Assembly: GCA_016296285.1 (NCBI GenBank) | Contig: JAEDJP010000010.1 | Coordinates: forward strand, 1 to 22,255 | Direction of reading: 5' to 3' | DNA length: 22,255 nucleotides | From: Bacilli bacterium | GTDB lineage: Bacteria > Bacillota_I > Bacilli_A > RFN20 > CAG-826 | Shown: piece after piece, positions 12,036 to 19,320 of the stretch | Layout: each line of letters starts with the position of its first letter | Numbering within the stretch: position 1 is the first letter of the stretch | The notes under the pieces: model-generated | Databases searched by the model: none | Seen by the model: only the letters and a program-made list of their open reading frames with translations | What the model was told of the DNA's origin: nothing | Position numbers and translations under genes: made by a program

Positions 12036-12064
12036 TTGACAACCACCTTTCCAATCTCTAAACT
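12036..12064 (+). promoter_or_regulatory. Promoter of the str operon (rpsL-rpsG-fusA)
   Basis: A perfect -35 box TTGACA (12036-12041) is separated by 17 nt from TAAACT (12059-12064), a 4/6 match to TATAAT. Transcription would start near 12071, giving a leader of about 95 nt before rpsL. This is a sigma-70/SigA-type housekeeping promoter. Confidence 0.8.
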
Positions 12065-12075
12065 ACCGCACGGAC

Positions 12076-12128
12076 GTAAGTAAGGGCCTTTGGGCCGTCT
12101 TATTTACCCCGGTGATTGATACACCGGG
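12076..12128 (+). promoter_or_regulatory. Structured leader of the str operon (two hairpins)
   Basis: Two stem-loops fill most of the leader. Hairpin 1 pairs GTAAGTAAG (12076-12084) with CTTATTTAC (12099-12107), nine pairs with one G-T, and has an inner GGCC/GGCC stem (12085-12088 with 12093-12096) with TTTG loop. Hairpin 2 pairs CCCGGTG (12108-12114) with CACCGGG (12122-12128) around a 7-nt loop. Neither has a U-tract, so they do not look like a terminator. Autoregulation by an operon ribosomal protein is a plausible role (inference). Confidence 0.55.
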
Positions 12129-12166
12129 AATTGTGTGAACCAAGCAATAAGGAGAAAAGAACACAA

Positions 12167-12586
12167 ATGCCAACCATTAACCAACTCGTTCGGCAGGGCC
12201 GCAAGTCCGCGGTCAAAAAGTCCAAGACCCCGGCCTTAGGCCATCGTTGGAACTCCCTGACGAAGCGCGCCAGCAACCAAGCTTCCGCGCAAAAGCGTGG
12301 TGTCTGCACCCGTGTCGGCACCATGACCCCGAAGAAACCGAACTCGGCTCTCCGGAAATACGCCCGTGTCCGTCTCAGCAACGGCTACGAAGTCACCGCT
12401 TACATCGGCGGCGAAGGACACAACCTCCAGGAACACTCCACCGTCATGATCCGTGGCGGCCGTGTCAAGGACCTTCCTGGCGTCCGTTACCACATCATCC
12501 GTGGTTGCCTCGACTGCGCCGGCATCGATGCCCGCCGCCAAGGCCGCTCTCTCTACGGCACCAAGAAGCCGAAGGAAAGCAAATAG
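12167..12586 (+). CDS. rpsL: 30S ribosomal protein S12
   Basis: This 139-residue protein is the decoding-centre protein S12. The ATG at 12167 follows AAGGAG at 12149-12154; an in-frame ATG at 12116 lies inside leader hairpin 2 and has no RBS, so it is not the start. Visible motifs are the N-terminus MPTINQLVRQGRK, QKRGVCTRVGTMTPKKPNSALRK (from residue 42), GEGHNLQEHS and GGRVKDLPGVRYH. The insertion between the N-terminal tail and QKRG (about residues 25-40) is the longer low-GC Gram-positive form rather than the E. coli form. Lys56 and Lys101, matching E. coli K43 and K88, are wild type, so no streptomycin-resistance change is present. It is first in the str operon; rpsG follows 16 nt later. 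Confidence 0.98.
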   Translation: MPTINQLVRQGRKSAVKKSKTPALGHRWNSLTKRASNQASAQKRGVCTRVGTMTPKKPNSALRKYARVRLSNGYEVTAYIGGEGHNLQEHSTVMIRGGRVKDLPGVRYHIIRGCLDCAGIDARRQGRSLYGTKKPKESK

Positions 12587-12602
12587 TTAGGAGGAACCGA
12601 CT

Positions 12603-13073
12603 ATGTCTAGAAGAACCAAACACGAAAAGCGCGACGTGTTGCCCGATCCTGTTTACAATTCGAAACTCGTCACCCGCTTGATCAACCGCGTCATGTTCGA
12701 TGGGAAGCGCGGCACCGCCCAAACCATCATCTACCACGCCTTCACCAAGATCGAGGAGAAGACCGGCAAGTCCGCGATGGACGTCTTCGCGACCGCCCTC
12801 TCCAACATCATGCCCGAAGTTGAGCTCAAGGTCCGCCGCATCGGCGCCGCCAACTATCAGGTCCCGGTCGAGGTCTCCCCGGAACGCAAGCAGACCCTTG
12901 GCCTCCGCTGGCTCGTCTCCTATTCCCGCCTTCGCAACGAGAAGACCATGGAAGACAAGCTCGCCAACGAGATCATCGATGCCGCCAACGGCAATGGCGC
13001 TTCCGTCAAGAAGAAGCAGGATGTCCACAAGATGGCCGAAGCCAACAAGGCTTTCGCCCACTTCCGCTGGTAA
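12603..13073 (+). CDS. rpsG: 30S ribosomal protein S7
   Basis: This 156-residue protein is the primary 16S rRNA-binding protein that nucleates the head of the small subunit and contacts the E site. It shows the family N-terminus MSRR-x12-DPVYNSKLV, the INRVMFDGKRGTAQ segment, an EVKVRRIGAANYQVPVEV-type hairpin near 74-91, and the AHFRW C-terminus. A TAGGAGG ribosome binding site sits about 10 nt before the ATG. Only 16 nt separate it from rpsL, so the long intercistronic S7 target used for feedback in E. coli is absent; any S7 control would have to act elsewhere, possibly in the operon leader. fusA follows after 16 nt. Confidence 0.98.
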   Translation: MSRRTKHEKRDVLPDPVYNSKLVTRLINRVMFDGKRGTAQTIIYHAFTKIEEKTGKSAMDVFATALSNIMPEVELKVRRIGAANYQVPVEVSPERKQTLGLRWLVSYSRLRNEKTMEDKLANEIIDAANGNGASVKKKQDVHKMAEANKAFAHFRW

Positions 13074-13089
13074 TTAAAGGAGAATTCCA

Positions 13090-15192
13090 ATGGCCGACAA
13101 CGAGAATGAAATCAAGGAGAGCGAGACCTACGATCTCCCTCATACCCGTAACATCGGGATCATGGCGCACATCGACGCGGGCAAAACCACGACGACGGAG
13201 CGCATCCTCTATTACACGGGCCGCACCCACAAGATCGGTGAGGTCCACGAAGGCACCGCGACCATGGACTGGATGGTCCAGGAACAAGAGCGCGGCATCA
13301 CCATCACTTCCTCGGCGACCACTTGCTTCTGGAAAGGGCACCGCTTCAACATCATCGACACTCCGGGGCACGTCGACTTCACCGTCGAAGTCCAGCGCTC
13401 CCTCCGCGTCCTTGACGGCGCGGTGACCGTCCTCGACTCCAAGAACGGCGTCGAGCCCCAGACCGAAACCGTTTGGCGCCAAGCCGACCAATTCAACGTT
13501 CCGCGTATCGTCTTCTGCAACAAGATGGACGCCACCGGCGCCGACTTCGACCTCTGCTTGGACACCCTCAAGAATCTCCTCGGCGTCAACGCCGCCCCGA
13601 TTCAGTGCCCGATTGGCCGCGAAGGCGGATTCAAAGGCTGCGTCGACCTCGTCACGATGAAAGCCTATATCTATGAGGACAACAAGGGCGACAACCCCGT
13701 CGTCACCGACTGCCCGGCCGAGCTCCTCGACAAAGCGCATCTCTATCGCGCCGAACTCCTCGAGAAACTCGCCGCGTATGACGATGACCTCATGATGATG
13801 GTCCTCGAAGGCGAAGAACCCGACGAAGAACTCATCAAGAAGACGATCCGCAAAGCCGTCTTGACCGTCTCCTTCTTCCCGGTCCTCTGCGGTACCGCCT
13901 ACAAGAACAAATGTGTCCAGCCGCTCCTCGACGCGGTCGTCGCCTACCTCCCCTCTCCCTTGGACATCCCGGGCGAGAAAGGGACCGAAAACGGCGAGCC
14001 CTATGTCTGCGAAGCGACCGACAACAAGCCGTTCGTCGGCCTCGCGTTCAAGATCGCGACCGACCCCTTCATCGGCCGTCTTGCCTATGTCCGCGTTTAC
14101 CAGGGCGTCCTCCGCGCCGGTTCCTACGTTCTCAACTCCTCCAACGGAGGCAAGGAACGCATCGGCCGCGTCGTCCTCATGCACGCCAATCACCGTCAGG
14201 AAGTCGAAGTGCTTCACGCCGGTGAGATCGGCGCCATCGTCGGTTTGAAGAACACCACGACCGGCGACACCCTCTGCGACGTGAACGAAGACATCATCCT
14301 CGAAAAGCTCAGCTTCCCCGAACCGGTCTTGGAAGAGGCCGTCGAGCCGAAGACCAAGGCCGACCAAGAGAAGATGTCCGCCGCTCTTGTCAAACTCGCT
14401 GAAGAAGACCCGACCTTCCGCGTCCACACCGATGAGGAAACCGGTCAGACCATCATCGCCGGTATCGGCGAGGTCCAGCTCGACGTTCTCATCGACCGTC
14501 TCCGCCGCGAATTCGGCGTCTCGGTCAACGTCGGCGCCCCGCAGGTCAACTACCGCGAAACGATCCGCGCCACCGCGGAAGCCCAAGGCCGCTATGTCAA
14601 ACAGTCCGGCGGTCACGGCCAATACGGCGACGTCTGGATCCGCTTCGAGCCGAACCCCGGCAAAGGCTTCGAGTTCGTCGATGCCATCGTCGGCGGCGCG
14701 ATTCCGAAGGAATTCATCAAGCCGACCCAGCAAGGTCTCGAAGACGCCATGCAGCGCGGCCTCATCGCCGGCTACCAGGCGATCGACATCAAGGCGACCC
14801 TCTTCGACGGTTCCTACCACGATGTCGACTCTTCCGAAGCCGCTTACAAAGTCGCTGCCTCCTTGGCTCTCAAGGAAGCCGCGAAGAAGTGCAACCCGGT
14901 CATCCTCGAGCCGATCATGAAGGTCGAGGTCACCGCTCCGGAACAGTATTACGGCGACGTCCTCGGCGACATCGCGCGCCGTCGTGGCAACATGACGGGC
15001 GAGATCCAGCGCGGCAACGCGAAGGAAATCGACGCCGAAGTCCCGCTCGCTGAGATGTTCGGTTACGTCACCGACCTCCGTTCCATCACGCAGGGCCGTG
15101 GCAACTTCCAGATGACCTTCTCCCACTACGGGGAAGTCCCGCGGTATGTCCAAGACGAAATCGTTAAGAAATCGTCCATGAATAACCGCTAA
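13090..15192 (+). CDS. fusA: Elongation factor G
   Basis: This 700-residue protein is the GTPase that drives translocation on the ribosome. GTP-binding motifs are AHIDAGKTT (26-34), RGITITSSA (switch I), DTPGH (90-94) and NKMD (144-147). Domain IV keeps KQSGGHGQYGD and FDGSYHDVDSSE, and domain V keeps EMFGYVTDLRSITQGRG. One departure is in domain III: the near-invariant GMGELHL is GIGEVQL here (458-464), with Gln463 in place of His. Length is normal. An AAAGGAG ribosome binding site is at 13076-13082. It ends the str operon proper, since tuf downstream appears to have its own promoter. It is most likely the housekeeping EF-G because of its operon position, even with the domain III change. Confidence 0.97.
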   Translation: MADNENEIKESETYDLPHTRNIGIMAHIDAGKTTTTERILYYTGRTHKIGEVHEGTATMDWMVQEQERGITITSSATTCFWKGHRFNIIDTPGHVDFTVEVQRSLRVLDGAVTVLDSKNGVEPQTETVWRQADQFNVPRIVFCNKMDATGADFDLCLDTLKNLLGVNAAPIQCPIGREGGFKGCVDLVTMKAYIYEDNKGDNPVVTDCPAELLDKAHLYRAELLEKLAAYDDDLMMMVLEGEEPDEELIKKTIRKAVLTVSFFPVLCGTAYKNKCVQPLLDAVVAYLPSPLDIPGEKGTENGEPYVCEATDNKPFVGLAFKIATDPFIGRLAYVRVYQGVLRAGSYVLNSSNGGKERIGRVVLMHANHRQEVEVLHAGEIGAIVGLKNTTTGDTLCDVNEDIILEKLSFPEPVLEEAVEPKTKADQEKMSAALVKLAEEDPTFRVHTDEETGQTIIAGIGEVQLDVLIDRLRREFGVSVNVGAPQVNYRETIRATAEAQGRYVKQSGGHGQYGDVWIRFEPNPGKGFEFVDAIVGGAIPKEFIKPTQQGLEDAMQRGLIAGYQAIDIKATLFDGSYHDVDSSEAAYKVAASLALKEAAKKCNPVILEPIMKVEVTAPEQYYGDVLGDIARRRGNMTGEIQRGNAKEIDAEVPLAEMFGYVTDLRSITQGRGNFQMTFSHYGEVPRYVQDEIVKKSSMNNR

Positions 15193-15209
15193 TCAGCAAT
15201 ACTTACGTA

Positions 15210-15238
15210 TTGTCAAACCGATTTCGGTGCTCTATCAT
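15210..15238 (+). promoter_or_regulatory. Promoter of tuf
   Basis: TTGTCA (15210-15215) and TATCAT (15233-15238) are separated by 17 nt, each a 5/6 match to consensus. The -35 overlaps the right arm of a perfect hairpin CAATAC-TTAC-GTATTG (15197-15212), which may act as a weak stop for fusA transcripts or as an operator. The promoter allows tuf to be expressed above the rest of the str operon. Confidence 0.68.
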
Positions 15239-15278
15239 TAACAAGCCAATTTGCTAACCAATATTGGAGGAAAATTAA

Positions 15279-16472
15279 ATGGCAAAAGAAAAATTCAACC
15301 GTGACCGTGTCCACCTTAACGTTGGTACCATCGGCCACGTCGACCACGGCAAGACCACCCTTACCGCGGCCATCACCCACGTCCTCGCGATGAAGGGCCT
15401 CGCCAAAGACATGGCGTATGCCAACATCGACGCCACTCCGGAAGAGCGCGCCCGTGGCATCACGATCAACTCCGCTCACGTCGAATACGAAACCGAAAAG
15501 CGCCACTACGCCCACGTTGACTGCCCGGGGCACGCCGACTACATCAAGAACATGATCACCGGCGCCGCTCAGATGGACGCTGCGATCCTCGTTGTCGCCG
15601 CGACCGATGGCGTCATGCCGCAGACCAAGGAGCACGTCCTCCTTGCCCGTCAGGTTGGCGTTCCTCAGATCATCGTCTTCCTCAACAAGTGCGACCAAGT
15701 CGATGACCCCGAACTCATCGACCTCGTCGAAATGGACGTCCGTGACCTTCTCAACAAGTACGACTTCCCGGGCGATGACACCCCCGTCGTCAAAGGCTCC
15801 GCTCTCAAAGCCGGCCAGGCCACCTCTCTCGATGATGCCGCCGTCAAGCCCATCCTCGAGCTCATGGATGCCCTCGATTCCTACATCCCGGATCCCGTCC
15901 ACGATGACGCGAAGCCCTTCCTTCTCCCGATCGAAGACGTCATGACCATCTCTGGCCGTGGCACCGTCGTCACCGGCCGTGTCGAGCGTGGTGTTATCAA
16001 ACTCAACGACGAAGCTGAAATCGTTGGCATCAAGCCGACCCAGAAGACCGTCGTCACCGGCCTCGAAATGTTCCGCAAGACCCTCGACTACGCTCAGGGC
16101 GGCGACAACATCGGCGCGCTTCTCCGTGGCATCACCCACGACCAAGTCGAGCGTGGCCAAGTCCTTGCCAAGCCGGGCTCCATCGTCCCGCACGACAAGT
16201 TCACCGCTACCACCTACATCCTCAAGAAAGAAGAAGGCGGCCGTCACACCCACTTCCTCAACGGCTACCGTCCGCAATTCTTCTTCCACACCACCGACAT
16301 CACCGGCTCCATCACGCTCCCCGCGGGCGTTGACATGGTCATGCCGGGCGACAACGTCACCTTCACCGTCGAACTCATCCACCCGATCGCTATGGAAAAG
16401 GGCACCAAGTTCTCCATCCGTGAAGGCGGCCGCACCGTCGGCGCTGGCACCGTTGCCGAGATTCTCCACTGA
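15279..16472 (+). CDS. tuf: Elongation factor Tu
   Basis: This 397-residue protein is EF-Tu, which delivers aminoacyl-tRNA to the ribosome. It carries GHVDHGKTT (19-27), ERARGITI switch I (57-63), DCPGH (81-85) and NKCD (136-139), and domains II and III of normal length ending in GGRTVGAGTVAEILH. The RBS is TTGGAGGA, about 8 nt before the ATG. The TGA stop falls exactly where EF-Tu normally ends, showing that UGA is a stop codon in this organism. Residue 337 is His (FFFHTTD) where E. coli has Arg333, a residue linked to pulvomycin resistance when changed. It is separated from fusA by 86 nt with a promoter and followed by a strong terminator, so unlike many Bacilli it is not joined to the S10 operon here. 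Confidence 0.98.
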   Translation: MAKEKFNRDRVHLNVGTIGHVDHGKTTLTAAITHVLAMKGLAKDMAYANIDATPEERARGITINSAHVEYETEKRHYAHVDCPGHADYIKNMITGAAQMDAAILVVAATDGVMPQTKEHVLLARQVGVPQIIVFLNKCDQVDDPELIDLVEMDVRDLLNKYDFPGDDTPVVKGSALKAGQATSLDDAAVKPILELMDALDSYIPDPVHDDAKPFLLPIEDVMTISGRGTVVTGRVERGVIKLNDEAEIVGIKPTQKTVVTGLEMFRKTLDYAQGGDNIGALLRGITHDQVERGQVLAKPGSIVPHDKFTATTYILKKEEGGRHTHFLNGYRPQFFFHTTDITGSITLPAGVDMVMPGDNVTFTVELIHPIAMEKGTKFSIREGGRTVGAGTVAEILH

Positions 16473-16491
16473 GTTTCTAAAGCAAACGCCG

Positions 16492-16530
16492 AACCACCCG
16501 AGCAAAATCGGGTGGTTTTTCTTATTTTTT
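16492..16530 (+). terminator. Strong intrinsic terminator after tuf
   Basis: A 10-bp perfect stem, AACCACCCGA (16492-16501) with TCGGGTGGTT (16508-16517), closes a GCAAAA loop and is followed by TTTCTTATTTTTT. It ends the tuf transcript. Confidence 0.95.
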
Positions 16531-16565
16531 AAGAAAAAGCAGTAGGAGTTTTTGGCCTTTCAAGG

Positions 16566-16571
16566 TATCAT
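16566..16571 (+). promoter_or_regulatory. Likely -10 element of a leaderless mRNA
   Basis: TATCAT (5/6 match to TATAAT) lies exactly 6 nt before the ATG of the GGDEF gene, so transcription would begin at or next to the start codon. No clear -35 box is present at 16-18 nt spacing, and no Shine-Dalgarno sequence is within 15 nt of the ATG (an AGGAG at 16544-16548 is about 30 nt away). Confidence 0.45.
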
Positions 16572-16577
16572 ACGCCT

Positions 16578-17660
16578 ATGAAACGTTTGCGCGAGATGCT
16601 GGGGGGACGTTCCTCTCGCCCAAAGGACTCCATCAGCACTTTTGTCCTTCTGGAAAAGAATATGGCTTCCAACTGGAGGGCATACGAGGCTTTCCTCGTC
16701 TTAATCATTGCCCTTGAGCTTTTCATGGTGGGCTATGGGATCTATTCTTTTGACTTGACGAATCCCAGGCGAATCGCCTATTTCTCGGGATACATCATCC
16801 TCATCGTCCTTTCCGTTGTCGCCTTGATCATCAATCGCTATTGCAACGTGAAACAAAGAAATCTCCGTCTCGCGGTTTGGGCCACTACCGTGTATAGCAT
16901 CCTGCTCGTTTGCTGGGGCGCCATCATCTCGGGCCTTGATGTCGTCGGGGGCGGCTACATCGTGACGTTCATGACGTTGCTTGCTGCGGTCGGAGCCGTC
17001 ATCACGTTCCGCCCATATTTCTTTCTTCTCGTCGAGCTTTTCGCGACGGGCGTCATGCTTCTCACCATCGCGTGTTTCGATGTTTTCCCGGGTCAGATGC
17101 CTTTCTGGCTCAATCTCGGGATCTTCTTGCTCGTCGCTTTCGTCGTCGAGGCGCGAAGCTACCATTCTTCCTGCAAACAATATCGCATGACGAAGCAGCT
17201 GCAGGAACTCGCGAACAAAGACGGATTGACCAAGGTCTTGAATCGTCGCAGCTTGGACCGTTATATCGACCAGCTCATCAAGGAAGGGAAACGATTCACC
17301 TTCTCGCTCATGGACATCGATAACTTCAAGGCCATCAACGACACGTTCGGCCATGGCGAAGGAGACGCATCGTTGGTGCTTCTCGCCGGCTCCCTTGCCC
17401 ACGCGTTTGGGGATGGCGTCTTCCGTTACGGCGGCGATGAATTCGCGGTCGTGTCTTTCAAAGAAACCGAGGAAGTCGCCCTTCAAATCGCCGAGATCAA
17501 CGAATCCCTCAAGAGCCTCGACGGGCGCTTCCCCTTGGCTTTGTCCGCGGGTATCTGCGCGGTGGAAGGCGAAACGGACGAGAAAAAGATCTTCGAGAAG
17601 GCCGACCAAGCCCTTTATAAAGCCAAACAAGACGGGAAAGCCAAAAGCGTGATTTCCTGA
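16578..17660 (+). CDS. Membrane-bound diguanylate cyclase (GGDEF domain)
   Basis: This 360-residue protein joins a six-segment membrane domain to a C-terminal GGDEF domain, which makes the second messenger c-di-GMP from two GTP. Predicted membrane segments are about 35-57, 65-87, 96-119, 126-144, 147-168 and 176-192. The cyclase domain (about 205-360) starts after a short helical linker with DGLTKVLNRRSLD, contains metal-site MDIDNFKAINDTFGH (245-259) and the intact active loop GGDEF at 285-289. The usual RxxD inhibitory site before the loop reads A276-F-G-D279; without the Arg, product inhibition is probably lost. No EAL or HD-GYP domain is attached. The N-terminal membrane domain is not recognised as a named sensor. 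The gene stands alone between two terminators and lacks an RBS. Confidence 0.9.
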   Translation: MKRLREMLGGRSSRPKDSISTFVLLEKNMASNWRAYEAFLVLIIALELFMVGYGIYSFDLTNPRRIAYFSGYIILIVLSVVALIINRYCNVKQRNLRLAVWATTVYSILLVCWGAIISGLDVVGGGYIVTFMTLLAAVGAVITFRPYFFLLVELFATGVMLLTIACFDVFPGQMPFWLNLGIFLLVAFVVEARSYHSSCKQYRMTKQLQELANKDGLTKVLNRRSLDRYIDQLIKEGKRFTFSLMDIDNFKAINDTFGHGEGDASLVLLAGSLAHAFGDGVFRYGGDEFAVVSFKETEEVALQIAEINESLKSLDGRFPLALSAGICAVEGETDEKKIFEKADQALYKAKQDGKAKSVIS

Positions 17661-17686
17661 AAAGAGGACGGACGGTCCTCTTTTTT
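17660..17686 (+). terminator. Intrinsic terminator after the GGDEF gene
   Basis: A 10-bp stem, AAAAGAGGAC (17660-17669) with GTCCTCTTTT (17675-17684), closes a GGACG loop and ends in six Ts. The stem begins at the last base of the stop codon. Confidence 0.9.
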
Positions 17687-17710
17687 GGCGCAAAACGATT
17701 TCATCATCCC

Positions 17711-17726
17711 TTATCTTTGATAAGAT
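17711..17726 (+). promoter_or_regulatory. Possible -10 region and small inverted repeat before the RDD gene
   Basis: TTATC-TTT-GATAA (17711-17723) is a short perfect inverted repeat that overlaps TAAGAT (17721-17726), a 4/6 -10 match. A start of transcription 7 nt downstream would put the 5' end 2-3 nt before the ATG at 17736. No Shine-Dalgarno sequence is present. Confidence 0.3.
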
Positions 17727-19271
17727 ATGTTCATTATGAAAGAAAAGAAAACCCTACCTGTCTATATCTCCCAAGCTTCTTTCGGGAAAGAAATCGGCGC
17801 CTTTGCGATTGACGCCCTCTTCGCGTTGATCGTCGGGACCGCCATCCGCTACACCCTCGGGAGCTACGTCATCGCCCCCGCCGCGGGCTATAACGAGGCC
17901 AAGGAGGCCTATTATTCTCTCGCTGAAGCTTCCGGGCTTTATTCGCGGAACGATGGCAATCTAGAACTCATTTCCTACGAAGATAAAGGCGAAGCGCTCT
18001 ATAACCATTATGGCGAGTTGAACAACGTCGTCTGGAATTATTATTTCTCCGCTTGCGGCCAAGGGAACGGGGCCAACGACAACGGCTTCGTCGTCAACGG
18101 CTTCGAAACGGAACTCGAAATCGGGGCCCCAGGCTACGCGGAGGAGCTTGGCAAACACATCCTTTATGCCGTGTACGACATCGCGATCGACGAAGATCGT
18201 TCCCCCGAAGTCCCGAACCCGTATTTCACGGTTGCTCAAAAAGATGGCTCCGAGAATCCGCTTGATTACACCTCCGCGCCTGTTTTGAACGCCGATACGC
18301 AAGCGAAACTAACCGATCCCGCGACCGACGAGGATTCCCGCCTTGCCCTTTTGAAGAGCATCTACGAGGTGTTCATGGGTGATGGCCAAACCACGGGCGG
18401 CCTCTATGCGAAAGCCTGCAATTCGTTCGTCGTCCAGCCAAGCGCCCTCGCTTATGAATCCATCGGGTCCAAGGCGATGTATCTCGCAAGCGTCCCCGGC
18501 ACCCTTGCCGCCCCCTTGATCTTCTTTTTCCTGGTTCCGTGCTTCACGAAACGCGGGAAAACGCTTGGCAAACTCTTCCTTAAGATGTCCGTCATCCACG
18601 CGGACGGCTACAAAGCCGGCAAGGTGAACGTCATGCTGCACGCTTTCCTCGCGATGCTTCCGCTGGCCCTTCTCCTCTTACCCTTCTCCCAGATGCTTAC
18701 GTTCTTGATGGTCGCCCTCGTGTATCTCGTGGAATATATCGTCATGCTCATGAACCGTCAGCATCAATGCATCCATGACATGCTTTCCCAGACGATCGTC
18801 ATCGATGATCGCACGACGGAAGCCATCTTCGATGACGCGGAAGAAGAAGCGGAATACGCTCGGACGAACAACGATGATCTTGCCCGCATGATCCGTGGGG
18901 AGGATGAAACCCATGCCGCCCCCGCGACGTCTTCCGCCCCCGTCATCTTGGATTCCCGCACGATCGGGGCCGCCAGGGAAGAAGCGAAGAACATCGAGAA
19001 TTTCGACGAGTTCGAGACAAGGAAAAACACGGAAGAAACCCCTGTTGTCCCAAGCGACGAGAAGGAAACCCCTGAAGAAAGCGCCTCGGAAGAAAAGGTG
19101 CTTGACGAAGAGCGTTGGAAAGAGGATCCCGAGATGGCAGACATGATGGCCATGGACGGGATTTCCCCGGAAGATGCCGAAGCGGAAGACGTCCCGAACG
19201 AAACGGAAACGCCCAAGGCGGAAGAAGAACCTGGGGATGCGAATTCCGACGACTTCCTTGATGCGAAATAA
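17727..19271 (+). CDS. RDD-family membrane protein with large external insertion and acidic tail
   Basis: This is a 514-residue protein; the ATGs at 17727 and 17736 cannot be told apart by RBS, and the second fits the nearby -10 better. An RDD-like membrane domain is split. The first part is FGKEIGAFAIDALFALIVG with a membrane segment at about 23-45. A ~200-residue, probably extracytoplasmic region (46-248) with two Cys (C110, C231) follows. Then come segments at about 251-272, 303-320 and 322-342, with the RDD landmarks FTKRGKTLGKLFLKM (273-287) and CIHDMLSQTIVID (348-360). Residues 361-514 form a low-complexity Glu/Asp-rich cytoplasmic tail. RDD proteins are mostly uncharacterised; some are linked to ion or solute transport. 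The insertion and tail are unusual for the family, which commonly is only 130-200 residues. The function is unknown. It converges on the minus-strand transporter genes. Confidence 0.8.
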   Translation: MFIMKEKKTLPVYISQASFGKEIGAFAIDALFALIVGTAIRYTLGSYVIAPAAGYNEAKEAYYSLAEASGLYSRNDGNLELISYEDKGEALYNHYGELNNVVWNYYFSACGQGNGANDNGFVVNGFETELEIGAPGYAEELGKHILYAVYDIAIDEDRSPEVPNPYFTVAQKDGSENPLDYTSAPVLNADTQAKLTDPATDEDSRLALLKSIYEVFMGDGQTTGGLYAKACNSFVVQPSALAYESIGSKAMYLASVPGTLAAPLIFFFLVPCFTKRGKTLGKLFLKMSVIHADGYKAGKVNVMLHAFLAMLPLALLLLPFSQMLTFLMVALVYLVEYIVMLMNRQHQCIHDMLSQTIVIDDRTTEAIFDDAEEEAEYARTNNDDLARMIRGEDETHAAPATSSAPVILDSRTIGAAREEAKNIENFDEFETRKNTEETPVVPSDEKETPEESASEEKVLDEERWKEDPEMADMMAMDGISPEDAEAEDVPNETETPKAEEEPGDANSDDFLDAK

Positions 19272-19275
19272 CAAA

Positions 19276-19310
19276 AAATGCGAGACGTGAAACCTCGCAT
19301 TTCTTTTGTC
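19276..19310. terminator. Bidirectional intrinsic terminator between convergent genes
   Basis: A 9-bp stem, AAATGCGAG (19276-19284) with CTCGCATTT (19294-19302), closes a 9-nt loop. On the plus strand it is followed by a T-rich run (TTTCTTTTGTC); on the minus strand by six Ts. It can serve both the RDD gene and the minus-strand transporter unit. Confidence 0.88.
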
Positions 19311-19320
19311 TTGTCGTTCC

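Noticed and set aside
12116..12166. An upstream ATG for rpsL at 12116.
   Set aside because: It lies within leader hairpin 2, lacks an RBS, and MPTINQL is the conserved S12 N-terminus.
13006..15153. A 715-codon open frame on the minus strand opposite fusA.
   Set aside because: Same cause as opposite rpoBC: complement of a highly biased, highly expressed gene; no independent gene features.
15197..15212. Hairpin CAATAC-TTAC-GTATTG after fusA as a terminator.
   Set aside because: The stem is short, AT-containing and lacks a U-tract; it is described only as overlapping the tuf -35 box.
16470..16472. Possible UGA-as-tryptophan code as in Mycoplasma.
   Set aside because: tuf ends in TGA at the exact conserved EF-Tu C-terminus, other genes also end in TGA, and Trp is encoded by TGG in the genes read.
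15213..16505. A 430-codon open frame on the minus strand opposite tuf.
   Set aside because: Shadow of the tuf codon bias; it also runs through the tuf promoter and terminator.
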